The position numbers were made by a program, and so were the translations under genes. Under the pieces are notes generated by a model that worked only from the letters and a program-made list of their open reading frames with translations, did not search any database and had not been told where the DNA came from. A stretch of DNA of 64,000 nucleotides, from NCBI RefSeq assembly GCF_016741815.1, contig NZ_JAERRJ010000003.1, positions 1-64,000 on the forward strand. The letters run 5' to 3'. Origin of the DNA: Nocardia acididurans. GTDB taxonomy: Bacteria; Actinomycetota; Actinomycetes; Mycobacteriales; Mycobacteriaceae. Below are positions 28,272-37,711 of this stretch, in pieces; position 1 is the stretch's first letter; the number at the start of each line of letters is the position of its first letter.

Positions 28272-29189
28272 GTGAAAATTAATTCATTTGCAAGACTGAA
28301 GATTTCCCTTATTTCTGTGGCGGTGGCCGTTGTCGGGGTGCTCGGCGGCGCGGCTACCGCACCGTCGATCGCTTCGGCCGAACCCGCCGAACTCGCCGCG
28401 GGGAGCGGGGGGTTGATCACCTTCGAGGGGGCCGTCAATGTGCGGGATCTGGGTGGGTATTGGACTTATGACGGGTCCAAGACCAAGTCCGGGAAGATGA
28501 TTCGGGCCGAGGCGCTGGCCAAGCTGACCGATGCGGATGTGCAGAAGCTGGCGGGGTTGAAGGTGCAGACCGTGGTGGATTTGCGGACTCAGGCCGAGGT
28601 GCAGGCGATGGGGGCGGATCGGTTGCCGAATGGGGTTCCGTTGGTGTCGCGGGCCATCGAGGACAATGGGATGTTCGGGAAGATGTATGCGGCCATTCAG
28701 TCCCGGGATCCGGTGAAGCAGCAGGAGCTGCTGGGGGACGGGAAGGCCGAGCAGATCATGCGGGATATGTACAAGAGCTTCTTCACCAGTGATTCGTTGA
28801 GCAAGTTCGGGCAGACCGTGAAGGATTTGGCGAATACCAATACGGCTACGCTCTTTCACTGCACCGCGGGGAAGGATCGGACGGGGTGGATTTCCTACAT
28901 CACGCTGCGGGCGGTGGGAGTGCCGGAATCCATTGCGCGGGACGACTATTTGAAGTCGAATGATTATCGGGCGGCGGCGGACGCGGCGCTGCGGCAGCAG
29001 TTGAAGCAGGCGGGGGTGATGCAGAATCCGGATCTGCTGATTCCGCTGCAGGAGGTGCGCGATGAGTATCTGGATGTGGCGGTGCAGCTGGTGACCGAGA
29101 AGTACGGGGATTTCGGGAAGTTTCTCACGAAGGGGCTCGGTCTGGACGCGGGCACGATTCTGAAGCTGCGTAAGAATTTGGTTGGGTGA
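28272..29189 (+). CDS. Exported protein tyrosine phosphatase (PtpB-like family)
   Basis: A 305-aa phosphatase with a signal peptide (KINSFARLKISLISVAVAVVGVLGG to ASA), so it acts outside the cell membrane. The catalytic loop is HCTAGKDRTG (CX5R, Cys near residue 197). NVRDLGGY and VVDLRTQAEV are the other hallmarks of this tyrosine/lipid phosphatase family. I use the GTG at 28272, which starts right at the signal peptide; a TTG at 28221 is possible but adds 17 unlikely residues. Whether the substrate is phosphotyrosine, phosphoserine or a phosphoinositide is open. It ends 4 nt before the convergent neighbour. Confidence 0.85.
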   Translation: MKINSFARLKISLISVAVAVVGVLGGAATAPSIASAEPAELAAGSGGLITFEGAVNVRDLGGYWTYDGSKTKSGKMIRAEALAKLTDADVQKLAGLKVQTVVDLRTQAEVQAMGADRLPNGVPLVSRAIEDNGMFGKMYAAIQSRDPVKQQELLGDGKAEQIMRDMYKSFFTSDSLSKFGQTVKDLANTNTATLFHCTAGKDRTGWISYITLRAVGVPESIARDDYLKSNDYRAAADAALRQQLKQAGVMQNPDLLIPLQEVRDEYLDVAVQLVTEKYGDFGKFLTKGLGLDAGTILKLRKNLVG

Positions 29190-29193
29190 CAGG

Positions 29194-29640
29194 TTAATTG
29201 AGGGTGTGGCGGGCTGGGTCGCGATTCGCGATCGGGCCGAGGACCGAAAGGTCCAGGGCGCGACGGAAATCGGTCCAGCCTGCCGCACGCAGATCTTCGG
29301 GGGAGGCTACGCCCAGCGCGTCGCGCAGGCCCAGGGCGGCGGAGCGGGCCAGATCGAGCAGGCCGTTCGGGGGAAGGGGCCAGGTGAGGGTGCGGCGCCA
29401 GTTCTCGATTTCATGGTGCAGTGCGGGAGCGGTCCAACCGAGATCACGCAGGCGTTGCGCGGCGGATTCCGAAATCGGTTGGGGCAGATAGTAATTGCCG
29501 GTGAGTTCGGCGGAGAGTTTGATGTCGAACTGCTGGAACTGGACGTAGCGATTACCGGTGGCGGCGATGACGAGCGTTGCGCGGGAGGGTAATTCGGCTA
29601 GACATCGGGCCAATGCCTGCACGAACGCGTCCCAGTTCAT
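29194..29640 (-). CDS. TY-Chap-like domain protein
   Basis: A 148-aa soluble protein without catalytic motifs. The pattern RYVQFQQFDIKLSAELTGNYYLPQPIS, DLGWTAP and ENWRRTLTWPLP resembles the TY-Chap group (chaperone-like domains related to YbjN/CesT folds, often linked to type VII secretion effectors in actinobacteria). ATG at 29640 (MNWDAFVQALARC). A PPE/EspE-like gene lies 8 kb away, which may or may not be related. The family call is by eye. Confidence 0.6.
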   Translation of the reverse strand: MNWDAFVQALARCLAELPSRATLVIAATGNRYVQFQQFDIKLSAELTGNYYLPQPISESAAQRLRDLGWTAPALHHEIENWRRTLTWPLPPNGLLDLARSAALGLRDALGVASPEDLRAAGWTDFRRALDLSVLGPIANRDPARHTLN

Positions 29641-29791
29641 AGCTGTCTCGCTTCGACCCCGATATTCATCGCCGCCGATCATACGCCGTCCAATGTGACG
29701 GTTGCCACCGGCGCGAGATGGTGAGAGACTTCAATCGTAATCGTCTCATCCTGTCGCGACCCCGGCAGGACCGTGATCAAAGGAGATCACC

Positions 29792-30706
29792 ATGACCGCG
29801 GCCGTCACGCAGATCGATCACACGCCCCGAGCAGCCCGCCCCGAACGCCGGCCGTTCGAACCCGGAACCCGCATGTGGGACGACACCGGCCTGATCACCT
29901 TCTCCCTCACCGCCGGCTCCGCCTTCCTGCTGCAGACCATGGAACCGAGCATCTCCGCGGTCGTCGACGAGCATTCGACCTTCCGCACCGACGCCCTCGG
30001 CCGCGCCGCCCGCAGTATCGCCTCGGTCATGATGTGGGTGTACGGCGGTGAGGAGGCCCTCGCCGAGGCCGATCGCCTGCGCACGATGCACGCCACCCTG
30101 AACACCACCGACGCGCAGGGCACCAAACATCAGGCCCTGTCGTCCGCGCCGTGGGCGTGGGTGCTGCACACCGGCGTCTTCGCCTTCGTCGAGGGCAACA
30201 AGTACTTCTCCGACAAGCCGCTCACCGAGGCCGACAAGGAGTCGTACTACCAGGAGGTCGTGCAGCTCATGCGCAATTTCCAGGTGGCGCCCAAGGAGAT
30301 TCCGGCCAGCTTCGCCGAGTGGGAGCCGTGGTTCTACGACCAGGTGGACAACCATCTGCAGGTCACCGGCACCGCCTACGACTATCTGAAGGTGATCCGC
30401 AGCATCACCCCGCCCAGACAGGTTCCCGCGCCGCTGCATCCGGTGTGGCGTGCGGTGACCAGGCCGGTCGGGCGACTGCAGTACTTCTTCACCGTGGGCA
30501 CGACCCCGCAGAACATTCGCGAGAAGCTGGGCCTGGAGTGGACCGCCAAGGATGAGCGCACCCTGCGCGCCCTCGGCTGGGTGATCGGCCGCACCGTGCC
30601 GATGCTGCCCGAACGCGTCCGCTATTTCCCCATCGCCTTCGAGGCCCGCCGCGTGGAACGGGACAGGCAGCGGCTGCGCAAGATCATCACCATGCGCCCG
30701 GTCTGA
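29792..30706 (+). CDS. MpaB/latex-clearing-type oxygenase (DUF2236)
   Basis: Predicted haem-dependent oxygenase-like protein of 304 aa. Family features: the Asp/Gly-rich N-terminus (GTRMWDDTGL), RTDALGRAARSIASVMMWVYGG, WAWVLHTGVFAFVEG with the conserved His, and a helical C-terminus. AAAGGAGATCACC directly precedes the ATG, a very strong ribosome site. Members include fungal MpaB and rubber oxygenase Lcp, but most bacterial ones have no known substrate. It stands alone between divergent and co-directional genes. Confidence 0.82.
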   Translation: MTAAVTQIDHTPRAARPERRPFEPGTRMWDDTGLITFSLTAGSAFLLQTMEPSISAVVDEHSTFRTDALGRAARSIASVMMWVYGGEEALAEADRLRTMHATLNTTDAQGTKHQALSSAPWAWVLHTGVFAFVEGNKYFSDKPLTEADKESYYQEVVQLMRNFQVAPKEIPASFAEWEPWFYDQVDNHLQVTGTAYDYLKVIRSITPPRQVPAPLHPVWRAVTRPVGRLQYFFTVGTTPQNIREKLGLEWTAKDERTLRALGWVIGRTVPMLPERVRYFPIAFEARRVERDRQRLRKIITMRPV

Positions 30707-30799
30707 CCCGGACGCACCCGGGAAGAGTGCCACGCGGTCACCGGATCTGCTGAACAATGCGAGGGTGACTGTCGACCTCCCGCACCGGACCGGTGACCG

Positions 30800-32215
30800 A
30801 TGACCCGTATCGCCCCGACCCCCGCCGGCGTGGACGATGCCACCGCCGAACGCCTGGCCGCCGCACTGCGCTGCGCCACCATCTCGCGAGAGGATCCGGC
30901 GCAGCTCGACCGCACCGAATTCGACCGGCTGGCAACGCATCTGGAGCATTCCTTCCCGCTGGTGCACAAGCATCTGACCTGGGAGACGTTCGGCCACAGC
31001 AGGTTGTACCGGTGGGGCGGCACGGCCGAGGCCGGGTCGCTCCCCCACGCGGGCGCCGATCCCGGTACCCCCCTGCCGAATACCGGCGAGACCGAGGCAG
31101 TCGCCGCGATCCTGCTGGCGCATATGGATGTCGTCCCCGTCGACGACGAGACCGGGTGGACGCATCCGCCGTTCTCGGGTGCGGTGGACGGCGACTTCAT
31201 CTGGGGCCGCGGCGCCATCGACGACAAGAGCCGGGTGCTGGCGATCCTGGAGGCGGTGGAATCGGCGCTGGCGGAAGGGGTTCGGCCGCGCGACACCATC
31301 TATCTGGCCTTCGGCCACGACGAGGAGGTCTTCGGCTCCGCGGGCGCGGCGCGTATGGCCGCGCGGCTGCGGGAGCGGGGTGTGCGGGCGGGGCTGCTGC
31401 TCGATGAGGGCGGGGTGATCACGTCCGGGGTGGCCGACGGTGTCGACCGCCCGGTGGCCACGATCATGGTGGGCGAGAAGGGTTTCGCCACCGTACGACT
31501 GTCGGTGGTGGACGTGGGCGGGCACTCCTCCATGCCGGGGAGGCAGACGGCGGTGGGCAGGCTGGCGCGGGCGGTGGCGCGGCTGCAGGATCATCCGTTC
31601 CCGCTGCGCCTGACGCCGGTGACGGTGGATATGGTGACCCGGCTGCGGGATGTCATGTCCGAACCGCGACGCTCCCTGCTCGGGCTGGTGAATGTGGCCG
31701 GGCCCGCCATCGCCCGGGTGCTGGCACAGCGCCCGCAGACCGAGGCGCTGGTGCGAACCACGACCGCCCCCACCATGATTCACGGCGGCGTGAAGCCGAA
31801 CGTGCTGCCGCAGCGGGCCGAAGCCTTCGTGAATTTCCGTATCCTGCCCGGTGATTCGGTGGCGAGCGTGCTGGCGCACTGCCGGAAGGTGGTGCGCGAC
31901 AAGCGGGTTGCCATCGAGCTGGCGGGCACGACCTCGGAGCCGACGCCGAATCCGTCGGCCGGTCCGGGCGTGGAGTTGATCTCCGAGCTGGCGCGGGAGG
32001 TGGCGCCCGGCATCGCGGTGACGGTCGGCATCGTGCCGGGCGCGACCGACTCCCGGTACTACGACGATCTGGCGGTGACCCGCTGCAATTTCGCGCCGAT
32101 CACCCTGACCGGGCAGGATCTGGAGCGTATTCACGGCACCAACGAGCGCATCTCGCGGGTGAACTATGCCCGGCTGATCACCTTCAACCGCCTCCTCATC
32201 GCCCGTCTCGCCTGA
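30800..32215 (+). CDS. M20-family metallopeptidase
   Basis: Zinc-dependent peptidase or amidohydrolase of 471 aa, nearest to the carboxypeptidase S/PM20D1 type. Metal-site motifs in order: LLAHMDVVPV, GRGAIDDK, the catalytic Glu pair in FGHDEEVFG, LLLDEGGVI and the late His in RIHGTNERI. The dimerisation (lid) domain sits in the middle, with GGHSSMPGRQTAVGRLARAV. ATG 30800. No signal peptide is visible, so it is cytosolic. The substrate is unknown. Confidence 0.9.
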   Translation: MTRIAPTPAGVDDATAERLAAALRCATISREDPAQLDRTEFDRLATHLEHSFPLVHKHLTWETFGHSRLYRWGGTAEAGSLPHAGADPGTPLPNTGETEAVAAILLAHMDVVPVDDETGWTHPPFSGAVDGDFIWGRGAIDDKSRVLAILEAVESALAEGVRPRDTIYLAFGHDEEVFGSAGAARMAARLRERGVRAGLLLDEGGVITSGVADGVDRPVATIMVGEKGFATVRLSVVDVGGHSSMPGRQTAVGRLARAVARLQDHPFPLRLTPVTVDMVTRLRDVMSEPRRSLLGLVNVAGPAIARVLAQRPQTEALVRTTTAPTMIHGGVKPNVLPQRAEAFVNFRILPGDSVASVLAHCRKVVRDKRVAIELAGTTSEPTPNPSAGPGVELISELAREVAPGIAVTVGIVPGATDSRYYDDLAVTRCNFAPITLTGQDLERIHGTNERISRVNYARLITFNRLLIARLA

Positions 32216-32299
32216 ATTGCACGAATAGTGCGCGACAATGGCCCGGAACCGCGACGGCCCGCACCGCGATGCCGCAGCACCCACGCGAATGGAGGACCG

Positions 32300-33139
32300 A
32301 TGACCCGAACCGAGACCGGCGAGTTCCAGGGCGCGGGCGGCCGCATCTACTGGCAGGCCTGGCTGCCCGAGGCGGGACCGCGCGCGGTAGCGGTGATCGT
32401 GCACGGTTACGCCGAGCACTCCGGCCGCTACGCCCATGTGGCGCAGCGGCTCACCGAGGCCGGGATCGCGGCGTACGCGCTCGACCATGTCGGCCATGGC
32501 CGCTCGGCCGGGAAGAACGCGAATGTGGAGTCGCTGGACTGGGCGGCCGACAATGTGGCGGCGCTGCTGAAGCTGGCCACCGACAGGCATCCCGGACTGC
32601 CGCACTTCGTGATCGGGCACAGTATGGGCGGCCTCGTCACGGCGTATCTGGCCACGCGCGCGCCGCTGGATGTCACCGGGATCGCGCTCTCGGGTCCGGC
32701 GGTCAAGGTCGACGCCGGTAATGCGGTGCAGCGCGTCATCGCACCGTTCGTGGGCCGCTATCTGCCGACACTGCCTGTGCTGAAACTGGATTCGAGTCTG
32801 GTGAGCCGTGACCCGAAGGTGGTGCACGCCTACGACACCGATCCGCTGGTGTATCACGGCGGCGTCCCCGCCCGCACCGCCATCGAAATGCTGCGCGCGG
32901 GTGATTTCGTGCTGTCGCACCTGGAGAATCTGACCGTGCCCCTGCTGGTGCAGCACGGCAGCGCCGACGGCCTGGCCTCCCCCGTCGGCACCGATATCAT
33001 CGATCAGCTCGCGGCGTCGAAGGACAAGACCGTCATCCGCTACGACGGCCTCTACCACGAGATCTACAACGAGCCCGAGCAGGACAAGACGATCACCGAC
33101 CTGGTGAACTGGCTGGAGGCGCACATCCCCGCCGCCTGA
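32300..33139 (+). CDS. Monoacylglycerol lipase
   Basis: Serine hydrolase of 279 aa like Rv0183 of M. tuberculosis, which releases fatty acid from monoacylglycerol. Features: HGYAEHSGRY, DHVGHGRSAG, nucleophile elbow IGHSMGGLVT, acid site HGSADGLASP and catalytic His in YHEIYNE. The ATG at 32300 has GGAGG 6 nt upstream. It follows the M20 gene by 84 nt and may be co-transcribed. Confidence 0.9.
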   Translation: MTRTETGEFQGAGGRIYWQAWLPEAGPRAVAVIVHGYAEHSGRYAHVAQRLTEAGIAAYALDHVGHGRSAGKNANVESLDWAADNVAALLKLATDRHPGLPHFVIGHSMGGLVTAYLATRAPLDVTGIALSGPAVKVDAGNAVQRVIAPFVGRYLPTLPVLKLDSSLVSRDPKVVHAYDTDPLVYHGGVPARTAIEMLRAGDFVLSHLENLTVPLLVQHGSADGLASPVGTDIIDQLAASKDKTVIRYDGLYHEIYNEPEQDKTITDLVNWLEAHIPAA

Positions 33140-33148
33140 CCGAGGCCG

Positions 33149-34594
33149 CTATCGGTAGGTGCCGAAGCAGGCCGAGTCACCGTCCAGGACACCGGTTCTG
33201 AAGGCTTCGAGCCGGACGAAGCCGCTCGGCACCACCTCGCCGTTCACGTCGGCGGCCGCGAGGCCGTCGGCGAGCAGCCCGGAGACGGCCTCGTCGAGAT
33301 CGTCGGAGGACAGCGAGATCTCGTTGACGCCGACACTGAGTTTGGTGCTGTACGCGCCCGCCAGGCAGGCCGCGCGCAGGCCGGCGGTGTCCGCGCCGGT
33401 CAGCGACAGCTGCCGATCCTGTTGCACCGCAAGCATGTACCGGGACACGAACAGCACGAACCCGCTGTAGTCGCCCGCCACCATGGACGACAGCAGTTCG
33501 TCCTCGTCGCCGCCGCGGGCCAGTCTGGCCAGCGACTGCACGTCGATGCCGACGGTATTGTCCGACGGGCAGTACGAAACCGGTTGTGTGGTGGTCACAT
33601 TCGGGCAGCCGCGGGTGACGCCGGAGTAGTCGAAGGTGGGGTCGCGCCGCAGGGGGTAGGTGGTGACCAGCGTGGCGGCCACCTGATCGAGGGTCTGCCG
33701 GTTCACGTTCAGCTGATTGTCGTCAAGCCCGATCCGGTAGCTGGTCGGCAGCGTGCCGCGGCGTTCCTCGAGCTCGGCGCGGGTGATCCGCGCGCAGGCT
33801 TCGGTGCCGTCCTGGTAGCCGATCTGCACGGCCGTCACCCGTTCGAACGCGGTGCCGTGCTCGTCCGCCGACGCGCCCGCCACCCGGTCGCGCACGGCGA
33901 TGGTCGCGCCGAGCACACTGTTCAACCCGTCGGTGGTGTTGACGGTGAAGTGCCGCGAATTCCCTTCCGCCACATGGCGCAGGAACACCCCTTCGAAGCA
34001 GTCGGCCTGCTGTTCGGCGACGACGGTGGGGGTGAGGATGCCGTTGAGCCGGGCCTGCGTCTGCAGTACGTGCCCGTACTCGTGGGCCATCACCATCACC
34101 ACGGAGATGGCGCCGAACTTCTGCTCGAGTTCGGGCAGCAGCACGCCGCGGTCCCAGCCGATGGATTCGTCCAGGCTGCAGTAGGCGGCGTTGACCAGTT
34201 CGAAGGTGGTTTCCCGGCAGAACTCCACGGCCTGGCGGCGGGGTGCGGTCGCATCCCATGAGACGAAGCGGCTGGGCGGGGTGAAGCTGCCGGGAAAACT
34301 GTTGGGGTACTCGGTGGTCCAGAACTCCTGCAGGTCGGCGAGCGCGTTGACCACGAGCTGGTCGACCGCGCCGCCGTCACTGCCCTGGACCGGTAGGTCG
34401 GCGTCGGGCACGCCCGCGCGCGGACCGTTGGGTCCGGTGGCCGAGGCGGCGCCCTCGATATCGAACGGATCGTCCGCGCGATTCGAAACCGTCTCGTCGC
34501 CAGGGATTTTCACCACACCGCAGCCGGTGAGCGCCGCCCCGGCGACCAGCAGTACGGCGGCGGAGACCGCCGCCCACAGCCGCGAATTCCGCAT
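33149..34594 (-). CDS. Neutral zinc metallopeptidase lipoprotein
   Basis: YpfJ-type predicted zinc peptidase of 481 aa. The N-terminus has a lipobox (LTGC, Cys near residue 25), so it is anchored outside the membrane. The zinc motif is MAHEYGHVLQTQ (HExxH), followed by EQQADCFEGVFL with the third ligand. Four or more further Cys residues may form disulfides. ATG 34594. It ends 9 nt from the convergent lipase gene. Substrates of this family are not known. Confidence 0.87.
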   Translation of the reverse strand: MRNSRLWAAVSAAVLLVAGAALTGCGVVKIPGDETVSNRADDPFDIEGAASATGPNGPRAGVPDADLPVQGSDGGAVDQLVVNALADLQEFWTTEYPNSFPGSFTPPSRFVSWDATAPRRQAVEFCRETTFELVNAAYCSLDESIGWDRGVLLPELEQKFGAISVVMVMAHEYGHVLQTQARLNGILTPTVVAEQQADCFEGVFLRHVAEGNSRHFTVNTTDGLNSVLGATIAVRDRVAGASADEHGTAFERVTAVQIGYQDGTEACARITRAELEERRGTLPTSYRIGLDDNQLNVNRQTLDQVAATLVTTYPLRRDPTFDYSGVTRGCPNVTTTQPVSYCPSDNTVGIDVQSLARLARGGDEDELLSSMVAGDYSGFVLFVSRYMLAVQQDRQLSLTGADTAGLRAACLAGAYSTKLSVGVNEISLSSDDLDEAVSGLLADGLAAADVNGEVVPSGFVRLEAFRTGVLDGDSACFGTYR

Positions 34595-34683
34595 CTCGCC
34601 CTCCCGAGTGCCGGTCCGAGACCGCCATCGGCGACGGCGAATTCACCGTGCCGCGTCTACCGAGTATCCACCTTTGCTATCGC

Positions 34684-36681
34684 TCAAAGGCGAAGTCGCG
34701 CAACAACGGCACGATGATCGGTTCCGGGGATGGTGAGCGCGCGTACTTCGGTCGCGTGTCCACCCGCGACCAGCACCTTGTCGATGCCGATGTACGGACC
34801 GCCCGGCTTGTCCTCGGGCCAGGTGGGCAGCGCGCCGATACCGACCAGTTCTCCCGCGTCGGCGTAGCGGCCGCGCAGCAGATCCCGGAAGTCGGCATGA
34901 TCGTAGGTGGCGTTGAAATCGCCGCCCACGATCACCTTTCCGGGCTGCTGGTCGAGCAGATCGCGCACGCGCGCCATCTCCCACTTCCACTGTGCGAAGT
35001 CGGCCAGCGGCGGGACGGGATGGAACTGGAAGACGGTGAGCGCGCCCAGCTCCGGGTGAATCATGGTGGCGCGCAGGTTGAACAGGTGGAAGCCGTCGAA
35101 CCTGACCCCGTCCTGCAGCGGATAGCGGCTGAAGATGCCCGAGCCCTGGCCCCCGGACGCGGGTTCCACGTAGTAGTAGGGCAGTTCCTCGGTGATGCCC
35201 GCGGCCCAGAGGCGATCGAGGGCGGGCTGGGTGAGCTCCTCCAGGGTGAGCACATCGACCCGGTCCGCGCGGACGGTGTTCAGCACGGCGGTCACATCGG
35301 CCGCACCGAACAGCAGATTCGACTGCATCACAGTCACATCCACGCCGGGCGGGGCGGTGCCGTCCGGCCACAGCATGGGCACCTGCGACCAGGCCACGAC
35401 CGCACTCGCCACGAGAGCCGTTGCCGCGCTGCGCCATTGGCGGGCGATCAGGAACAGCACCAGGGCCAGGAGAGCGCCCATCATGAAGTAGGACGCGAAC
35501 GACGCCGCCAGACCCAGCTCGTAGTAGGACCAGGAAATGTAGTGCAGCACAAGACCGGCCGCACCGCTGAGCAGCAGCAGCCAGCCCAGCAGCAGAGCCG
35601 TCCAGCCGAGGAATCCGCGGCGGCGCTTGCCGCCGGTGGCGGCCGGGCCGTCCGGTCGCTGTTCGACGCCGGTGCCCGGCCCGGCTGCCGAGGCGTGCGA
35701 CGCGACCGCCGTCCCCGTGCCGAACTTCGCGGTGGGAGCGGCATCGCCGGGACCGCCCGCCACAGCCTGCCCGTGCTGCCCGCCCGCGCGCCCCGCCTCG
35801 CCGGAATACACCGGCGCACTGTCGAATCCCGGCGCGGCGGTGCGCACCGGCTGTCCCGCCAGTGCCCGCTGCGCCGCGACGGCGAGTTCACCGCAGGTCC
35901 GGAAACGATGCTCCGGGTGTTTGGCCAGCGCGCCCGCGATCACCGCGTCGAAACCGGCCGGGAGATTCGGGCGCAGCAGGGTGGGTTGCGGCACAGGAAG
36001 ATTCAGGTGACCGTGCAGCAGCTGCCCGGCGGTCTCGCCGGGATACGGGGCCGCGCCGGTGAGCAGATGCAGCAGGGTGCCGCCGAGCGCGTAGACATCG
36101 GCGCGGCCGTCGACCCCGCCGCCGGCGTCGAACTGTTCGGGGGCGGCGTAGCGCAGGCTGGCGTAGAGCTGGCCGGTGCGGGTGGCCTCACCGACCTCGT
36201 CGAGCACCTTGGCGATGCCGAAGTCGGCCAGGAAGACCTGTTCCCCCGGCGCGCGCCCGAGCAATATGTTGGCGGGCTTCACATCTCGGTGCAGGACGCC
36301 GGAGCCGTGCGCGTGATCGAGCGCCTTGGCCACCTCGGTGACGATCTGCACCGCGCGCAGCGGCGGCATCGGCCCGCTCTGCAGCACATGCGAGAGATCG
36401 GTGCCGTCGACGTACTGCATGGCCATCCAGAGCTGGCCGTTCTCCTCGCCGCGCGCGTAGACGGCGACGATGTTCGGATGCGAGAGCCGCGCGACGGTAT
36501 CGGCCTCCCGCAGAAAACGATTGCGTACGTTCTCGTCGTCGGAGACGCCGCGCCCCAATACCTTGAGGGCGATCATCCGAGGCAGATCCCGATCGTGCGC
36601 GAGATATACCTCCCCCATTCCACCCGCTCCGAGCAGCCGCTCGATTCGATAGCCGGCGAATAGCTGACCGTGCGCCAGCAT
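34684..36681 (-). CDS. Ser/Thr protein kinase fused to membrane-linked EEP domain
   Basis: Single frame of 665 aa. Residues about 1-270 form a Hanks-type kinase: glycine loop GAGGMGEVYLAH, Lys in IALKVLG, catalytic HRDVKPANILL, DFGIAK and APEQF. A Gly/Ala/Pro-rich linker of about 90 residues leads to three hydrophobic helices (about 360-445). The C-terminus is an endonuclease/exonuclease/phosphatase domain: VMQSNLLFG, VLTLEELTQP, GSGIFSRYPL, GGDFNATYDHADF, IGIDKVLV and GTDHRAVV, so all metal and catalytic residues are present. With the kinase in the cytoplasm, three helices put the EEP domain outside. The ATG at 36681 follows GTGGAG. The usual kinase partner outside is a PASTA or other sensor; a hydrolase there is unusual. 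The substrate could be nucleic acid, a phospholipid or another phosphodiester. Confidence 0.9.
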   Translation of the reverse strand: MLAHGQLFAGYRIERLLGAGGMGEVYLAHDRDLPRMIALKVLGRGVSDDENVRNRFLREADTVARLSHPNIVAVYARGEENGQLWMAMQYVDGTDLSHVLQSGPMPPLRAVQIVTEVAKALDHAHGSGVLHRDVKPANILLGRAPGEQVFLADFGIAKVLDEVGEATRTGQLYASLRYAAPEQFDAGGGVDGRADVYALGGTLLHLLTGAAPYPGETAGQLLHGHLNLPVPQPTLLRPNLPAGFDAVIAGALAKHPEHRFRTCGELAVAAQRALAGQPVRTAAPGFDSAPVYSGEAGRAGGQHGQAVAGGPGDAAPTAKFGTGTAVASHASAAGPGTGVEQRPDGPAATGGKRRRGFLGWTALLLGWLLLLSGAAGLVLHYISWSYYELGLAASFASYFMMGALLALVLFLIARQWRSAATALVASAVVAWSQVPMLWPDGTAPPGVDVTVMQSNLLFGAADVTAVLNTVRADRVDVLTLEELTQPALDRLWAAGITEELPYYYVEPASGGQGSGIFSRYPLQDGVRFDGFHLFNLRATMIHPELGALTVFQFHPVPPLADFAQWKWEMARVRDLLDQQPGKVIVGGDFNATYDHADFRDLLRGRYADAGELVGIGALPTWPEDKPGGPYIGIDKVLVAGGHATEVRALTIPGTDHRAVVARLRL

Positions 36682-36854
36682 ACGAACCACTCCACACCTC
36701 CACAGCTCGCGGACCACCCTACTGCAACTCGGCGGCACGCCGCTGACCTGCGAACAGGCCCTCTCCCCCGGGCGCGCGCGGCAGTACGCCCGCGCGGACG
36801 GCACGCCGAAAATGAGCTGTCCCGCCGGGCCGGCGCATGGCACAGTCGGAATCC

Positions 36855-37676
36855 ATGAGCGATTACCGACGTCTGAACCAGGCAAATTGGGATGATCGCG
36901 CGCCCGTGCACGCCGCCTCCGCCGACTACGGTTTCGACCGCTTCCGCGCCGACCCCGCACACCTCAGCGATGTGGTGCGCTTCGACCTGCCCCGGCTCGG
37001 CGATATTCGCGGGCTGCGCGGCGTCCACCTGCAATGCCATATCGGCACCGACACCCTCTCGCTGTCCCGCCTCGGCGCGCGGATGACCGGACTCGACTTC
37101 TCCCCCGCCTCGCTCACCCAGGCCCGCAAGCTCGCCGCCGACACCGGAACCGATGTCGAGTTCGTGGAATCGGATGTGTACGAGGCGGTTTCGGTGCTGG
37201 GGTCCGAACGGTTCGACCTGGTGTTCACCGGCATCGGCGCACTGTGCTGGCTGCCCGACGTGGCCCGCTGGGCGGAAACCGTTGCGGCGCTGCTGCGCCC
37301 GGGCGGGCGACTGTTCCTGCGGGAAGGGCATCCGGTGCTCTGGTCGATCGACGAATCGATCACCGATCGCCTGGTGATCGGCTACCCGTACTTCCAGACA
37401 GTCGAACCGATGGTGTGGGACGACACGCAGACCTACGTCGAGACCGACACCGCACTCACCGAAACCGTGACCCACGAATGGAATCACGGCCTCGGCGAGA
37501 TCGTCGGCGCCCTGCTCGACGCGGGTCTGACCCTCACCGCACTCACCGAACACGACAGCGTGCCGTGGCAGGCCCTGCCCGGCCGCATGACCTGCGACGA
37601 GCACGGCGAATGGCGGCTCACCGACCATCCCGAACGGCTGCCCCTCACCTATACGCTGCAGGCCCGCAAGCCCTGA
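36855..37676 (+). CDS. SAM-dependent methyltransferase
   Basis: Class I methyltransferase of 273 aa. The SAM-binding motif I is HLQCHIGTDTLSLSRLGA, then LDFSPASLTQARKLA, FVESDVYEA, and LLRPGGRLFLREGHP (motif III). The ATG at 36855 gives MSDYRRLNQANWDDRAPVH, the usual N-terminus; an ATG at 36837 adds six residues and is possible. It is divergent from the kinase gene. The substrate is unknown. Confidence 0.87.
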   Translation: MSDYRRLNQANWDDRAPVHAASADYGFDRFRADPAHLSDVVRFDLPRLGDIRGLRGVHLQCHIGTDTLSLSRLGARMTGLDFSPASLTQARKLAADTGTDVEFVESDVYEAVSVLGSERFDLVFTGIGALCWLPDVARWAETVAALLRPGGRLFLREGHPVLWSIDESITDRLVIGYPYFQTVEPMVWDDTQTYVETDTALTETVTHEWNHGLGEIVGALLDAGLTLTALTEHDSVPWQALPGRMTCDEHGEWRLTDHPERLPLTYTLQARKP

Positions 37677-37711
37677 CCACGCCATCCGGCCGCCGTCTGC
37701 GAATCACTCCC

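Noticed and set aside
29777..33124. 1115-aa open frame on the minus strand
   Set aside because: It runs antisense through the MpaB-type, M20 and lipase genes, is His/Arg/Gly-rich and has no domain.
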